From: Strigamia acuminata
Taxonomy: Eukaryota > Arthropoda > Chilopoda > Geophilomorpha > Linotaeniidae
DNA: 64,000 bases
NCBI GenBank assembly: GCA_949358305.1
Contig: OX442320.1
Location: 7,208,259 to 7,272,258, forward strand
Reading direction: 5' to 3'
Below are positions 32,869 to 44,167 of this stretch, piece by piece; position 1 is the stretch's first letter, and each line of letters opens with the position of its first letter. The notes beneath the pieces were generated by a model. It saw nothing but the letters and a program-made list of their open reading frames with translations. It searched no databases and had not been told where the DNA came from. Both the position numbers and the translations under genes were made by a program.

Positions 32869-33784
32869 TTTCACTGCAATGTAAGAAGATATAGCTGAAA
32901 TTGTATCGTATAACCCGAGAACCTATAGCGAGTGACGCTCGACTACTAAAAACCAGCTCCACGTTTCCATCTAGAAATTCCAACAATCCCGACAAAACGA
33001 ATGAATAAAATTTTAATTTGATTATTAACAACATCTTCACGTTTACACTTTCAATGTATTTAACATCGCACAGAATAATATACCGAATATCAAATACATA
33101 GACGACGCTCCTCGTATTTCTCCCTAGCGATGGCTGCATTGCACGGCAGCCAAATCCTCCTCCACTACTTCCCACACAACGACCGCCGCAAATGATGGAA
33201 AATGCGTGTGCTGCGCTCTTTACATCAGCCCACAGTGAGACCAATTCAAATTTGCATGAAAGCCTAATAATCTTTGTTTTAAAAATTCAAATTTTCAAAT
33301 ATAAAAAGCACGAATAAAGGAAAGTGCCACTCAAAATTTGCCACAAATGTTTGCCAAACATTTTAAAATTCAACTTCAACTTACCACTCAAAACAAATCC
33401 AACTCAGTGTTAATACACTGAAAAACAAAGAAAAGAAAACACATTATCAATATAAAAATCACCGAGTGATTTCGTCGATCCACGATGTCTTCAAACAAAA
33501 CATATCTCATCAACTGAGCCAGATATGTAATAATAAACCGATTCCGACATATCAAACATGAAAAACAAATTAATTACGCTAATTAATCTGATGCTATCTC
33601 GGTATTTTGCTTGTAAAGTTCGCTGGAAATCCAATAGATGGCAGACCGGTTTTCTAGCTTGTTATTCACGAAATAACTCGAAATAAAACACAGATTTGAT
33701 AATAATAATATCAATATGAATATCAAATATCATTTTACTACAAAACTCAACCAAAAATCAAACAACAACTTATTTCCAACAAAC
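32869..33784. other. Intergenic spacer between CSN5 and uL10m fragments
   Basis: Contains the 5' flank of the CSN5 copy. The minus-strand ORF 32828-33244 merely extends across the CSN5 first exon in another frame. AT-rich; nothing else seen. Confidence 0.5.
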
Positions 33785-34428
33785 TTATTTATCTTTGATT
33801 TCGCTTTCTGAATGTTGCTGCAACATTTGCGACAAATTTGTCTGGTGATGCGACAAATATCCCACAGTTTGCTGCGCAACTTGATTCAACGTGTGGCACA
33901 GCTGCGCTCTCGCAATGGGCAATTCCGGCAATTTACTATACGCAATAAGATCATTTTTACTCATAAGTCTGTCCTCTAAAACTCCACCTTTAACAATAAA
34001 CAAAAAATTAAAAAAATAAAGAGTTTCATATTTTCACAAAAATCAAATTTCATTACCCAATAAAATATGTTTCGGCGTTTTTTTTTGAATGGCCAAAACC
34101 TTCGCTACATCACTCTTACGATCGCAAAACACAATTGCTTCGAATCGTATGCAATTTAAAAAATGATTAAGTGGACTGAACTTCGTATCCTGCAAAAAAA
34201 ACACAAAAATTTAAACGATATTCGCTTTTCTTTCATTCAGACAACACACTTTAATGGCTAATGAAAGATCTGCGTTGGCTGCACGTAATAATGCAATCGG
34301 TGCTTGAAAAATATCCGTTTGGCGTCCAATACTTCGTCCTGGAATAACTGATTGAGGTGATAAATCGCGACGAATTCGCTATTTTCGAAATTTCGACGGA
34401 TAAATCCGGCGATTTCGTAAGGAATTGG
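33785..34428 (-). CDS. MRPL10: Mitochondrial ribosomal protein uL10m, last three exons
   Basis: Minus-strand exons are 34250-34428 (PIPYEIAGFIRRNFENSEFV), 34057-34190 (DTKFSPLNHFLNCIRFEAIV to PKHILLG) and 33785-33987 (GVLEDRLMSKNDLIAYSKLP, ending SESEIKDK-stop). The LLGG-x-ED...LS/MS...YSKLP block is characteristic of mitochondrial L10, part of the large-subunit stalk base. Introns are short and GT-AG. Within the first of these exons the frame must shift by two bases near 34283-34292 (KHRLHY to LRAANADLSLAIK), which looks like an extra AT/TA dinucleotide. The N-terminal exons are not found: the sequence upstream on this strand is the 5.2-kb minisatellite. The gene may have its 5' exons beyond 40 kb, or be truncated. 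Confidence 0.78.
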
Positions 34429-34483
34429 CTGTGAATAATGAAAGTCAATTGTTGTTTGTTAATCGGGTGGATGGATATTTCCT

Positions 34484-37400
34484 TCTCCACCTTCCTTCCG
34501 TCTCCACCTTCCTTCCGTCTCCACCTTCCTTCCGTCTCCACCTTCCTTCCTTCTCCACCTTCCTTCCTTCTCCACCTTCCTTCCTTCTCCACCTTCCTTC
34601 CTTCTCCACCTTCCTTCCGTCTCCACCTTCCTTCCGTCTCCACCTTCCTTCCGTCTCCACCTTCCTTCCGTCTCCACCTTCCTTCCGTCTCCACCTTCCT
34701 TCCTTCTCCACCTTCCTTCCTTCTCCACCTTCCTTCCGTCTCCACCTTCCTTCCGTCTCCACCTTCCTTCCGTCTCCACCTTCCTTCCGTCTCCACCTTC
34801 CTTCCGTCTCCACCTTCCTTCCGTCTCCACCTTCCTTCCGTCTCCACCTTCCTTCCGTCTCCACCTTCCTTCCGTCTCCACCTTCCTTCCGTCTCCACCT
34901 TCCTTCCGTCTCCACCTTCCTTCCGTCTCCACCTTCCTTCCGTCTCCACCTTCCTTCCGTCTCCACCTTCCTTCCTTCTCCACCTTCCTTCCGTCTCCAC
35001 CTTCCTTCCGTCTCCACCTTCCTTCCGTCTCCACCTTCCTTCCGTCTCCACCTTCCTTCCGTCTCCACCTTCCTTCCGTCTCCACCTTCCTTCCGTCTCC
35101 ACCTTCCTTCCGTCTCCACCTTCCTTCCGTCTCCACCTTCCTTCCGTCTCCACCTTCCTTCCGTCTCCACCTTCCTTCCGTCTCCACCTTCCTTCCGTCT
35201 CCACCTTCCTTCCGTCTCCACCTTCCTTCCGTCTCCACCTTCCTTCCGTCTCCACCTTCCTTCCGTCTCCACCTTCCTTCCGTCTCCACCTTCCTTCCGT
35301 CTCCACCTTCCTTCCGTCTCCACCTTCCTTCCGTCTCCACCTTCCTTCCGTCTCCACCTTCCTTCCGTCTCCACCTTCCTTCCGTCTCCACCTTCCTTCC
35401 TTCTCCACCTTCCTTCCTTCTCCACCTTCCTTCCTTCTCCACCTTCCTTCCGTCTCCACCTTCCTTCCGTCTCCACCTTCCTTCCGTCTCCACCTTCCTT
35501 CCGTCTCCACCTTCCTTCCGTCTCCACCTTCCTTCCTTCTCCACCTTCCTTCCTTCTCCACCTTCCTTCCGTCTCCACCTTCCTTCCGTCTCCACCTTCC
35601 TTCCGTCTCCACCTTCCTTCCGTCTCCACCTTCCTTCCGTCTCCACCTTCCTTCCGTCTCCACCTTCCTTCCGTCTCCACCTTCCTTCCGTCTCCACCTT
35701 CCTTCCGTCTCCACCTTCCTTCCGTCTCCACCTTCCTTCCGTCTCCACCTTCCTTCCGTCTCCACCTTCCTTCCGTCTCCACCTTCCTTCCGTCTCCACC
35801 TTCCTTCCGTCTCCACCTTCCTTCCGTCTCCACCTTCCTTCCGTCTCCACCTTCCTTCCGTCTCCACCTTCCTTCCGTCTCCACCTTCCTTCCGTCTCCA
35901 CCTTCCTTCCTTCTCCACCTTCCTTCCGTCTCCACCTTCCTTCCGTCTCCACCTTCCTTCCTTCTCCACCTTCCTTCCTTCTCCACCTTCCTTCCGTCTC
36001 CACCTTCCTTCCGTCTCCACCTTCCTTCCGTCTCCACCTTCCTTCCGTCTCCACCTTCCTTCCGTCTCCACCTTCCTTCCGTCTCCACCTTCCTTCCGTC
36101 TCCACCTTCCTTCCTTCTCCACCTTCCTTCCGTCTCCACCTTCCTTCCGTCTCCACCTTCCTTCCGTCTCCACCTTCCTTCCGTCTCCACCTTCCTTCCG
36201 TCTCCACCTTCCTTCCGTCTCCACCTTCCTTCCGTCTCCACCTTCCTTCCGTCTCCACCTTCCTTCCGTCTCCACCTTCCTTCCGTCTCCACCTTCCTTC
36301 CGTCTCCACCTTCCTTCCGTCTCCACCTTCCTTCCGTCTCCACCTTCCTTCCGTCTCCACCTTCCTTCCGTCTCCACCTTCCTTCCGTCTCCACCTTCCT
36401 TCCGTCTCCACCTTCCTTCCGTCTCCACCTTCCTTCCGTCTCCACCTTCCTTCCGTCTCCACCTTCCTTCCGTCTCCACCTTCCTTCCGTCTCCACCTTC
36501 CTTCCGTCTCCACCTTCCTTCCGTCTCCACCTTCCTTCCTTCTCCACCTTCCTTCCTTCTCCACCTTCCTTCCTTCTCCACCTTCCTTCCGTCTCCACCT
36601 TCCTTCCGTCTCCACCTTCCTTCCGTCTCCACCTTCCTTCCGTCTCCACCTTCCTTCCGTCTCCACCTTCCTTCCTTCTCCACCTTCCTTCCTTCTCCAC
36701 CTTCCTTCCGTCTCCACCTTCCTTCCGTCTCCACCTTCCTTCCGTCTCCACCTTCCTTCCGTCTCCACCTTCCTTCCGTCTCCACCTTCCTTCCGTCTCC
36801 ACCTTCCTTCCGTCTCCACCTTCCTTCCGTCTCCACCTTCCTTCCGTCTCCACCTTCCTTCCGTCTCCACCTTCCTTCCGTCTCCACCTTCCTTCCGTCT
36901 CCACCTTCCTTCCGTCTCCACCTTCCTTCCGTCTCCACCTTCCTTCCGTCTCCACCTTCCTTCCGTCTCCACCTTCCTTCCGTCTCCACCTTCCTTCCGT
37001 CTCCACCTTCCTTCCGTCTCCACCTTCCTTCCGTCTCCACCTTCCTTCCTTCTCCACCTTCCTTCCGTCTCCACCTTCCTTCCGTCTCCACCTTCCTTCC
37101 TTCTCCACCTTCCTTCCTTCTCCACCTTCCTTCCGTCTCCACCTTCCTTCCGTCTCCACCTTCCTTCCGTCTCCACCTTCCTTCCGTCTCCACCTTCCTT
37201 CCGTCTCCACCTTCCTTCCGTCTCCACCTTCCTTCCTTCTCCACCTTCCTTCCGTCTCCACCTTCCTTCCGTCTCCACCTTCCTTCCTTCTCCACCTTCC
37301 TTCCTTCTCCACCTTCCTTCCGTCTCCACCTTCCTTCCGTCTCCACCTTCCTTCCGTCTCCACCTTCCTTCCGTCTCCACCTTCCTTCCGTCTCCACCTT

Positions 37401-39626
37401 CCTTCCGTCTCCACCTTCCTTCCGTCTCCACCTTCCTTCCTTCTCCACCTTCCTTCCGTCTCCACCTTCCTTCCGTCTCCACCTTCCTTCCGTCTCCACC
37501 TTCCTTCCGTCTCCACCTTCCTTCCGTCTCCACCTTCCTTCCGTCTCCACCTTCCTTCCGTCTCCACCTTCCTTCCGTCTCCACCTTCCTTCCGTCTCCA
37601 CCTTCCTTCCGTCTCCACCTTCCTTCCGTCTCCACCTTCCTTCCGTCTCCACCTTCCTTCCGTCTCCACCTTCCTTCCGTCTCCACCTTCCTTCCGTCTC
37701 CACCTTCCTTCCGTCTCCACCTTCCTTCCGTCTCCACCTTCCTTCCGTCTCCACCTTCCTTCCGTCTCCACCTTCCTTCCGTCTCCACCTTCCTTCCGTC
37801 TCCACCTTCCTTCCGTCTCCACCTTCCTTCCGTCTCCACCTTCCTTCCGTCTCCACCTTCCTTCCTTCTCCACCTTCCTTCCTTCTCCACCTTCCTTCCT
37901 TCTCCACCTTCCTTCCGTCTCCACCTTCCTTCCGTCTCCACCTTCCTTCCGTCTCCACCTTCCTTCCGTCTCCACCTTCCTTCCGTCTCCACCTTCCTTC
38001 CGTCTCCACCTTCCTTCCGTCTCCACCTTCCTTCCGTCTCCACCTTCCTTCCGTCTCCACCTTCCTTCCGTCTCCACCTTCCTTCCGTCTCCACCTTCCT
38101 TCCGTCTCCACCTTCCTTCCGTCTCCACCTTCCTTCCGTCTCCACCTTCCTTCCGTCTCCACCTTCCTTCCGTCTCCACCTTCCTTCCGTCTCCACCTTC
38201 CTTCCGTCTCCACCTTCCTTCCGTCTCCACCTTCCTTCCTTCTCCACCTTCCTTCCTTCTCCACCTTCCTTCCTTCTCCACCTTCCTTCCTTCTCCACCT
38301 TCCTTCCGTCTCCACCTTCCTTCCGTCTCCACCTTCCTTCCTTCTCCACCTTCCTTCCTTCTCCACCTTCCTTCCGTCTCCACCTTCCTTCCGTCTCCAC
38401 CTTCCTTCCGTCTCCACCTTCCTTCCGTCTCCACCTTCCTTCCGTCTCCACCTTCCTTCCGTCTCCACCTTCCTTCCGTCTCCACCTTCCTTCCGTCTCC
38501 ACCTTCCTTCCGTCTCCACCTTCCTTCCGTCTCCACCTTCCTTCCGTCTCCACCTTCCTTCCGTCTCCACCTTCCTTCCGTCTCCACCTTCCTTCCGTCT
38601 CCACCTTCCTTCCTTCTCCACCTTCCTTCCTTCTCCACCTTCCTTCCTTCTCCACCTTCCTTCCTTCTCCACCTTCCTTCCGTCTCCACCTTCCTTCCGT
38701 CTCCACCTTCCTTCCTTCTCCACCTTCCTTCCTTCTCCACCTTCCTTCCGTCTCCACCTTCCTTCCGTCTCCACCTTCCTTCCGTCTCCACCTTCCTTCC
38801 GTCTCCACCTTCCTTCCGTCTCCACCTTCCTTCCGTCTCCACCTTCCTTCCGTCTCCACCTTCCTTCCGTCTCCACCTTCCTTCCGTCTCCACCTTCCTT
38901 CCGTCTCCACCTTCCTTCCTTCTCCACCTTCCTTCCTTCTCCACCTTCCTTCCTTCTCCACCTTCCTTCCTTCTCCACCTTCCTTCCGTCTCCACCTTCC
39001 TTCCTTCTCCACCTTCCTTCCTTCTCCACCTTCCTTCCGTCTCCACCTTCCTTCCGTCTCCACCTTCCTTCCGTCTCCACCTTCCTTCCGTCTCCACCTT
39101 CCTTCCGTCTCCACCTTCCTTCCGTCTCCACCTTCCTTCCGTCTCCACCTTCCTTCCGTCTCCACCTTCCTTCCGTCTCCACCTTCCTTCCTTCTCCACC
39201 TTCCTTCCGTCTCCACCTTCCTTCCTTCTCCACCTTCCTTCCGTCTCCACCTTCCTTCCTTCTCCACCTTCCTTCCGTCTCCACCTTCCTTCCGTCTCCA
39301 CCTTCCTTCCGTCTCCACCTTCCTTCCGTCTCCACCTTCCTTCCGTCTCCACCTTCCTTCCTTCTCCACCTTCCTTCCTTCTCCACCTTCCTTCCTTCTC
39401 CACCTTCCTTCCTTCTCCACCTTCCTTCCGTCTCCACCTTCCTTCCGTCTCCACCTTCCTTCCTTCTCCACCTTCCTTCCTTCTCCACCTTCCTTCCGTC
39501 TCCACCTTTCTTCCGTCTCCACCTTCCTTCCTTCTCCACCTTCCTTCCTTCTCCACCTTCCTTCCGTCTCCACCTTCCTTCCGTCTCCACCTTCCTTCCT
39601 TCTCCACCTTCCTTCCGTCTCCACCT
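34484..39626. repeat. 17-bp polypyrimidine minisatellite, about 300 copies
   Basis: Tandem units of ctccaccttccttccgt with one strongly polymorphic position (g or t) form a 5.1-kb array with almost no other change (a single c to t near 39509). The g/t states form a higher-order pattern: a block of at least 40 units recurs 1139 bp (67 units) later. Since 17 is not a multiple of 3 and the unit lacks stops, several frames on both strands stay open for 1700-1900 codons; all are artefacts. The array begins 56 bp upstream of a uL10m acceptor, so it probably lies in an intron of that gene. Confidence 0.97.
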
Positions 39627-40065
39627 TGCTTCTCCACCTTGCTTCTCCACCTATTTTCTCTTTGCTTCTCCACCTATTTTCTCTTTGCTTCTCCACCTAT
39701 TTTCTCTTTGCTTCTCCACCTATTTTCTCTTTGCTTCTCCACCTATTTTCTCTTTGCTTTTCCACCTATTTTCTCTTTGCTTCTCCACCTATTTCCTCTT
39801 TCCTTTTCCACCTATTTCCTCTTTGCTTCTCCACCTATTTTCTCTTTCTTTCTCCTCTTATTTTTCTCTTTCCTTCTCCTCCTGTTTTCTCTTTCCTTCT
39901 CCTCCTGTTTTTCTCTTTCCTTCTCCTCCTGTTTTTCTCTTTCCTTCTCCTCCTGTTTTTCTCTTTCCTTCTCCTCCTGTTTTTCTCTTTCCTTCTCCTC
40001 CTATTTTTCTCTTTCCTTCTCCTCCTCCTTTTCTCTTTCCTTCTCCTCCTCCTTTTCTCTTACGC
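39627..40065. repeat. 23-24 bp polypyrimidine arrays abutting the 17-bp array
   Basis: cttctccacctattttctct plus ttg (23 bp) is repeated about nine times from 39648. It is followed by cttctcctcctgtttttctc plus tttc (24 bp) to about 40060. The 23-bp unit resembles the 16.5-kb minisatellite unit (CCWCCWATTTTCYCTTT core). Confidence 0.92.
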
Positions 40066-40106
40066 AAAAATTGATTGCCAAATTCAACTAGAAAACAGGA
40101 AGTTAC

Positions 40107-40436
40107 TTTAGAATAGGGCCCGCTTCGGAACGGGCCAAAAATTTGGTTTCATACCAAACAAACCCACCCCAAGTCCGAAAATGACACTTAAAAATGTCGG
40201 AAATGAACCTAACCTTCACCTAACTTAACCTGGCCTAGCCTATCCTTAACCTAACCTAACTTAACCTAACAATACCATTAAGATTAGGTTAGGTTAAAGA
40301 TAGGCTAGTCCAGGTTAAGTTAGGTTAAAGTTAGGTTCATTTCCGACGCTGTTGAGTGTCATTTTCGGACTCAGGAGGGTTTGTTTAGTAAGTAACTAAA
40401 TTTTGGGCCCATTCTGAAGTGGGCCCTATTCTAAAG
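40107..40436. mobile_element. Fold-back MITE with ~155-bp inverted arms and TA target duplication
   Basis: The left arm (ctttagaatagggcccgctt...) and right arm (...gggccctattctaaag) pair over almost their whole length, meeting near 40265-40280. TA flanks both ends (40105-40106 and 40437-40438), consistent with a Tc1/mariner-type insertion. The arms contain runs of cctaacctaacttaacctaa, i.e. CCTAA pentamers as in arthropod telomeres, mixed with diverged copies. No coding capacity. Confidence 0.85.
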
Positions 40437-40438
40437 TA

Positions 40439-43379
40439 TACCCGAAAACGGTTATTAGAATATAATTTTGTGGAAATTGCACAAGACCTGTTTGCCGCTA
40501 GTAAAACGTCATGTGCGTGGGCGATAAATTCGGATGACTTTTATGTGCATCGACGCTAATAACGCTTGGAATCCAATATGGCTATGTGGATGAATATGTT
40601 AGCGCGTATTCTCTAAGAAAATAAGAATGGCAAAATTGTAAAAAAAATTTCAGTCGTAAATTCTTAATTTTGGAAATTGTACTCACTCAAATACACGACG
40701 CTGAATTCTAAAATGGCTGCCCGGACGAAACAACGTGCAGCGGGCATTCTCTACCAAAAAGAAAATGCGGAAATTTTTTAATTTATTCGGCCGTAAATTG
40801 TTAATTTTGATAAATGTACTCACAACTGCATTTTTGCGATGCGAAAACCTCATTTCCTATCCACAATGTGGTGGATGGCAACAGATTGATGTTTAAAAAT
40901 ATCCGCCAATGCGGGAGCTTGCCGGCCATGACGAGTACTTTCTTCTACCCACAATTCAATAGGTCTTTGTTGTCTTTGTTGTGTGATAACGCGTGAATAT
41001 TCTCAACTTTAATTACTGCCTAACGCCTTTATTTTAAACTATTATTTGAAGAAATCTTGCTTGAAAATCAGTAGCCGTTGTTTCTTAACTCAGATTTTTT
41101 AAAATATCTAAAAAATAAAATTTTAAAGGTTCAACTAATTTTCTTCATAATATTTCAAGCATTAAACCATTGCTAATGTTAAAATTTGGCATCATACGGA
41201 ATCTCATGAAAATTTTCTCAAAGATTTTTGTAGTTAATCTTATTGTGTCCGATCAAACTTTACTTTATTGCTATCATCGCTTAATTTCGTGGCTTTAAAT
41301 ATTTTTAAAAAGAAAAGACAATTTGCTTCATATTTCCCTCGCAAAATGGCATCATCTGGTGGTCAAAATTGTAACTCATCATATAGTACGAAACACTCCA
41401 CATACGGTAATGATTTACGCTTTTGTAAACTTATTGTTGTTTTGTTAGAATAGGTTTGTAAATACCTTCGACTGTCGTATATGTAGAAATGACCGTTCCA
41501 TAAATGTTTGTCTGCAAATGCATTCTCTGGCATCTAATACATAAATAAAAATAAAAATTTATTTTAAAACAAAAAATTTACCTTAATAATTCAGTAAATA
41601 AATAAATGTTTTGTAAAAATAAGAAAAAGTAAAACGAAACCAAAAAGCATGAAGAGACGATTGAGGAGTCCGTGATAACTTATGCGAACCTCGTAGCAAG
41701 ATAACGGCGGTTAAATTTTTTGAATTATTTTCCCTTTCTCTTTTTAAAAAAAGAAAGGAAAAGGATGAAAATTGTGAAATTTTGTTTTTTGCCTAGTTGA
41801 AATCATCAGAAACTATATTTAGTCCAATGATTTTAAAAAATTTCAATAAAAATATCAAAAAATAAATATCAAAAATAAATATCAAAAAAATTTCAAAAAA
41901 TGTCAAAAACAAATTCAAAATATTCGATTAAAACAAAAAATTCCGCCAAAATTGTGGTTGCAGAACTTTTCCCGTATGCAATTCGTTGGTTTACAACGAT
42001 AATTAAAGAATTTTTACCTTTTTATAGAAAAAAAATAAAAATTTTGATCAAAATTTTCGGAGCACTTTCGTGAGGTCGACTCTTCCCGAAAGCTTCGCGC
42101 GAAGTGACGAAAATAGCCCAGTGGCGGAAGCAATCTACCCAACGAAAATAGGCCTAAACTTTTTTTTCCAAATTTTTTCAAATTAACAATTTACCTGTTT
42201 CATATTAATTTTCAGTAAATAAAAATTGCAAATTTATTCTAGATTCATTTTACAGCATTCTGTGCAGATGATTTCCTAATTCCAGTCGTTATTCAGCAAT
42301 GTAAATAAAAAACAATAAACACAAAAGCAATTGCGAGCATGGTATCGAAATTTTGTTGCTTTATTTTTATTATGTGCAGAATTCGGTCCATTTTTGCTGA
42401 TTTAAAATTCGAATTTAGAGCTCGTTTTTAATCTTTTTATTCTGCCGATAGAGGGCAACATTGTCAAAATTCACTATTTCCAGTTCAATCAAAACGGAAT
42501 AATTCATCAAAATCTCATGCAACACAAAATTTAAAATCCAAAATTAAAATAAAATAATAAAAAAAACGAAAATAATTAAATAATTAAAGAATGTATAACT
42601 TCAACAACTGAACTAGACACAAAATTCCTTCAATTTATATCTTTAATGAATACAAATTACACGATGCTACACTTTGTTAAAAGACAAAAAATTAATATTG
42701 AGCCAAATTTTGATCGAATTTATAATCCCATAAACATAAACATAAACATAAACATAAAATATCAGCTCGAGCATAATAGTATTATGCTGTAACCCATCAC
42801 AAGCTATTTCTCTTGAAATCTCGTCACATTTCAAACTCAACTTCTCGTAGTTTTTATTCGCTCGGTTTAATTGCACTCGACGTTTGAGCCATTTCACCTT
42901 CCGACGTGAATTTATAATTTTTGAGTGTGAAGCCGTCAACTGCAGTGTCTTAGATGTCAATCATTCGCTTAGGACGTATTTTGTCGGCTCTCTTTGTTCT
43001 TCCTGCTGCCAAAATTGCATCACAGATGACAACTTCCGAGACAATCTTTTCTTTTGTGGTGCCCGCTCGTGCGGAAAATTGAAACCACGAGGGAATTGAG
43101 CACTGTTGTTGATTGCTCAATTTTTGGTTTCATTTTTCTTCACCCACTTCGTTGTAAACGATGATCGCAAAGAGAAACACTGCATCGTTACTTCCAACCC
43201 TTGAAATAAAAATAATCATTTATATTTCATCACTAATTATTTGTCATAACATTTAAACAACTATACAAATTCCGAATGCAACAAAATAAATGATATTGTA
43301 AAGTAGATACTTGCCTTTTATCAATCGGGAACATAAAATATATTTCTACTTTAAATATTAGCAACTAACAACAACACTA
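40439..43379. other. AT-rich intergenic region
   Basis: Contains a diverged ~130-bp tandem duplication (40560-40690 and 40690-40825, sharing cgtaaattcttaattttg) that is related to 31290-31510. The opposed ORFs at 42667-42960 (minus) and 42884-43099 (plus) have no recognisable domain. No tRNA or other RNA was found here. Confidence 0.5.
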
Positions 43380-43387
43380 CAGTTTAA

Positions 43388-43475
43388 AACTGTTAAAGAA
43401 ATGATCCAAAAAGAAGAAAACAATATTACACGGAACAATTTTAGTAAAATTTGTCGGATAATTATTTTAAAAAAA
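43388..43475 (+). repeat. Direct duplicate of an SLX9 exon/intron fragment
   Basis: actgttaaagaaatgatcca and the following acacggaacaattttagtaa match 47267-47360, which covers the end of SLX9 exon 3 and the intron after it, in the same orientation. It is non-coding here and directly precedes the left inverted arm that holds a tRNA-Gln. Confidence 0.75.
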
Positions 43476-43479
43476 AATT

Positions 43480-43765
43480 TAATGAAACGTTTGATTTTAA
43501 AGATGATGAGTTATGAGTTCAAGTAAAAATAATAATTTTCGGACAGATGTACGTCAGCAAAAAAGACAAAGGTCCCACCGAGATTTGAACTCGGATCACT
43601 AGATTCAGAGTCTAGAGTGCTAACCATTACACCATGGAACCAATTATGATTATCTTTAGCCATTAATAACCTTTATTATTAATAGGTTTTGAAATATCGG
43701 AATTTCTATTCAGGTATCTTTAAACTATTAATTTTTATGACACTACTGCGGTGTCCATTAATTTT
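43480..43765 (-). repeat. Left arm of inverted duplication carrying tRNA-Gln
   Basis: This stretch is the inverted, slightly diverged copy of about 46355-46625. Shared landmarks include ttaaagatgatgagttatga, acagatgtacgtcagcaaaa, the tRNA and catttctattcaggtatctt-like 5' flank. The FLVCR gene lies between the arms. Confidence 0.88.
43570..43641 (-). tRNA. tRNA-Gln (CTG)
   Basis: The cloverleaf folds completely: acceptor GGTTCCA/TGGGACC, D arm GTGT...GCAC, anticodon stem CTAGA/TCTAG with loop CTCTGAA (anticodon CTG), T arm CCGAG/CTCGG with loop TTCAAAT. 72 nt including the discriminator; no intron. It differs from the copy at 46460 by a compensatory pair in the anticodon stem (A-T for G-C). 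A T-run terminator (cttttttg) follows on the minus strand. Confidence 0.96.
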
Positions 43766-44167
43766 TATGTTGCTTTGGCAATGGTAGACGTCGTATAAGA
43801 ACAAATAAAGTATGAATAAAAGAAAAATCATTGAATTCTTTTTTAAAATAACATTCAAAAAACAGGAAACCAAATCACCATAACACTACCATAACTTCCG
43901 ATAGCCAGCAGAAATTATTTGCGTATGTAAAAGAAGAACATTTAATCCGTTTTTATTATTTATTAGCAGTCTAGCCAGACTGAAGAATATTTGCTTCGCT
44001 GCAGACCAACCAGCTCGGCTGCCGTGTCGAGTCGTGAGTTCCTACCGAGAAACGAGGAAACCAATTTGAAATAATTGGTGACCTGAAATGAGTTGCATCA
44101 TATGCATGTTGCATACCTACCTGAGTTGTCGAGGTCGTCCGGATTCATTTTGTCATTTGTCACCGAT

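Noticed and set aside
34251..40111. Several 1700-1900 codon ORFs on both strands
   Set aside because: They are produced by the 17-bp minisatellite, whose length is not divisible by 3 and whose unit has no stop codon; the peptides are exact 17-residue repeats in all frames.
42667..43099. Opposed ORFs at 42667-42960 (minus) and 42884-43099 (plus)
   Set aside because: Neither shows a known domain, they overlap each other, and no splice-consistent extension was found.
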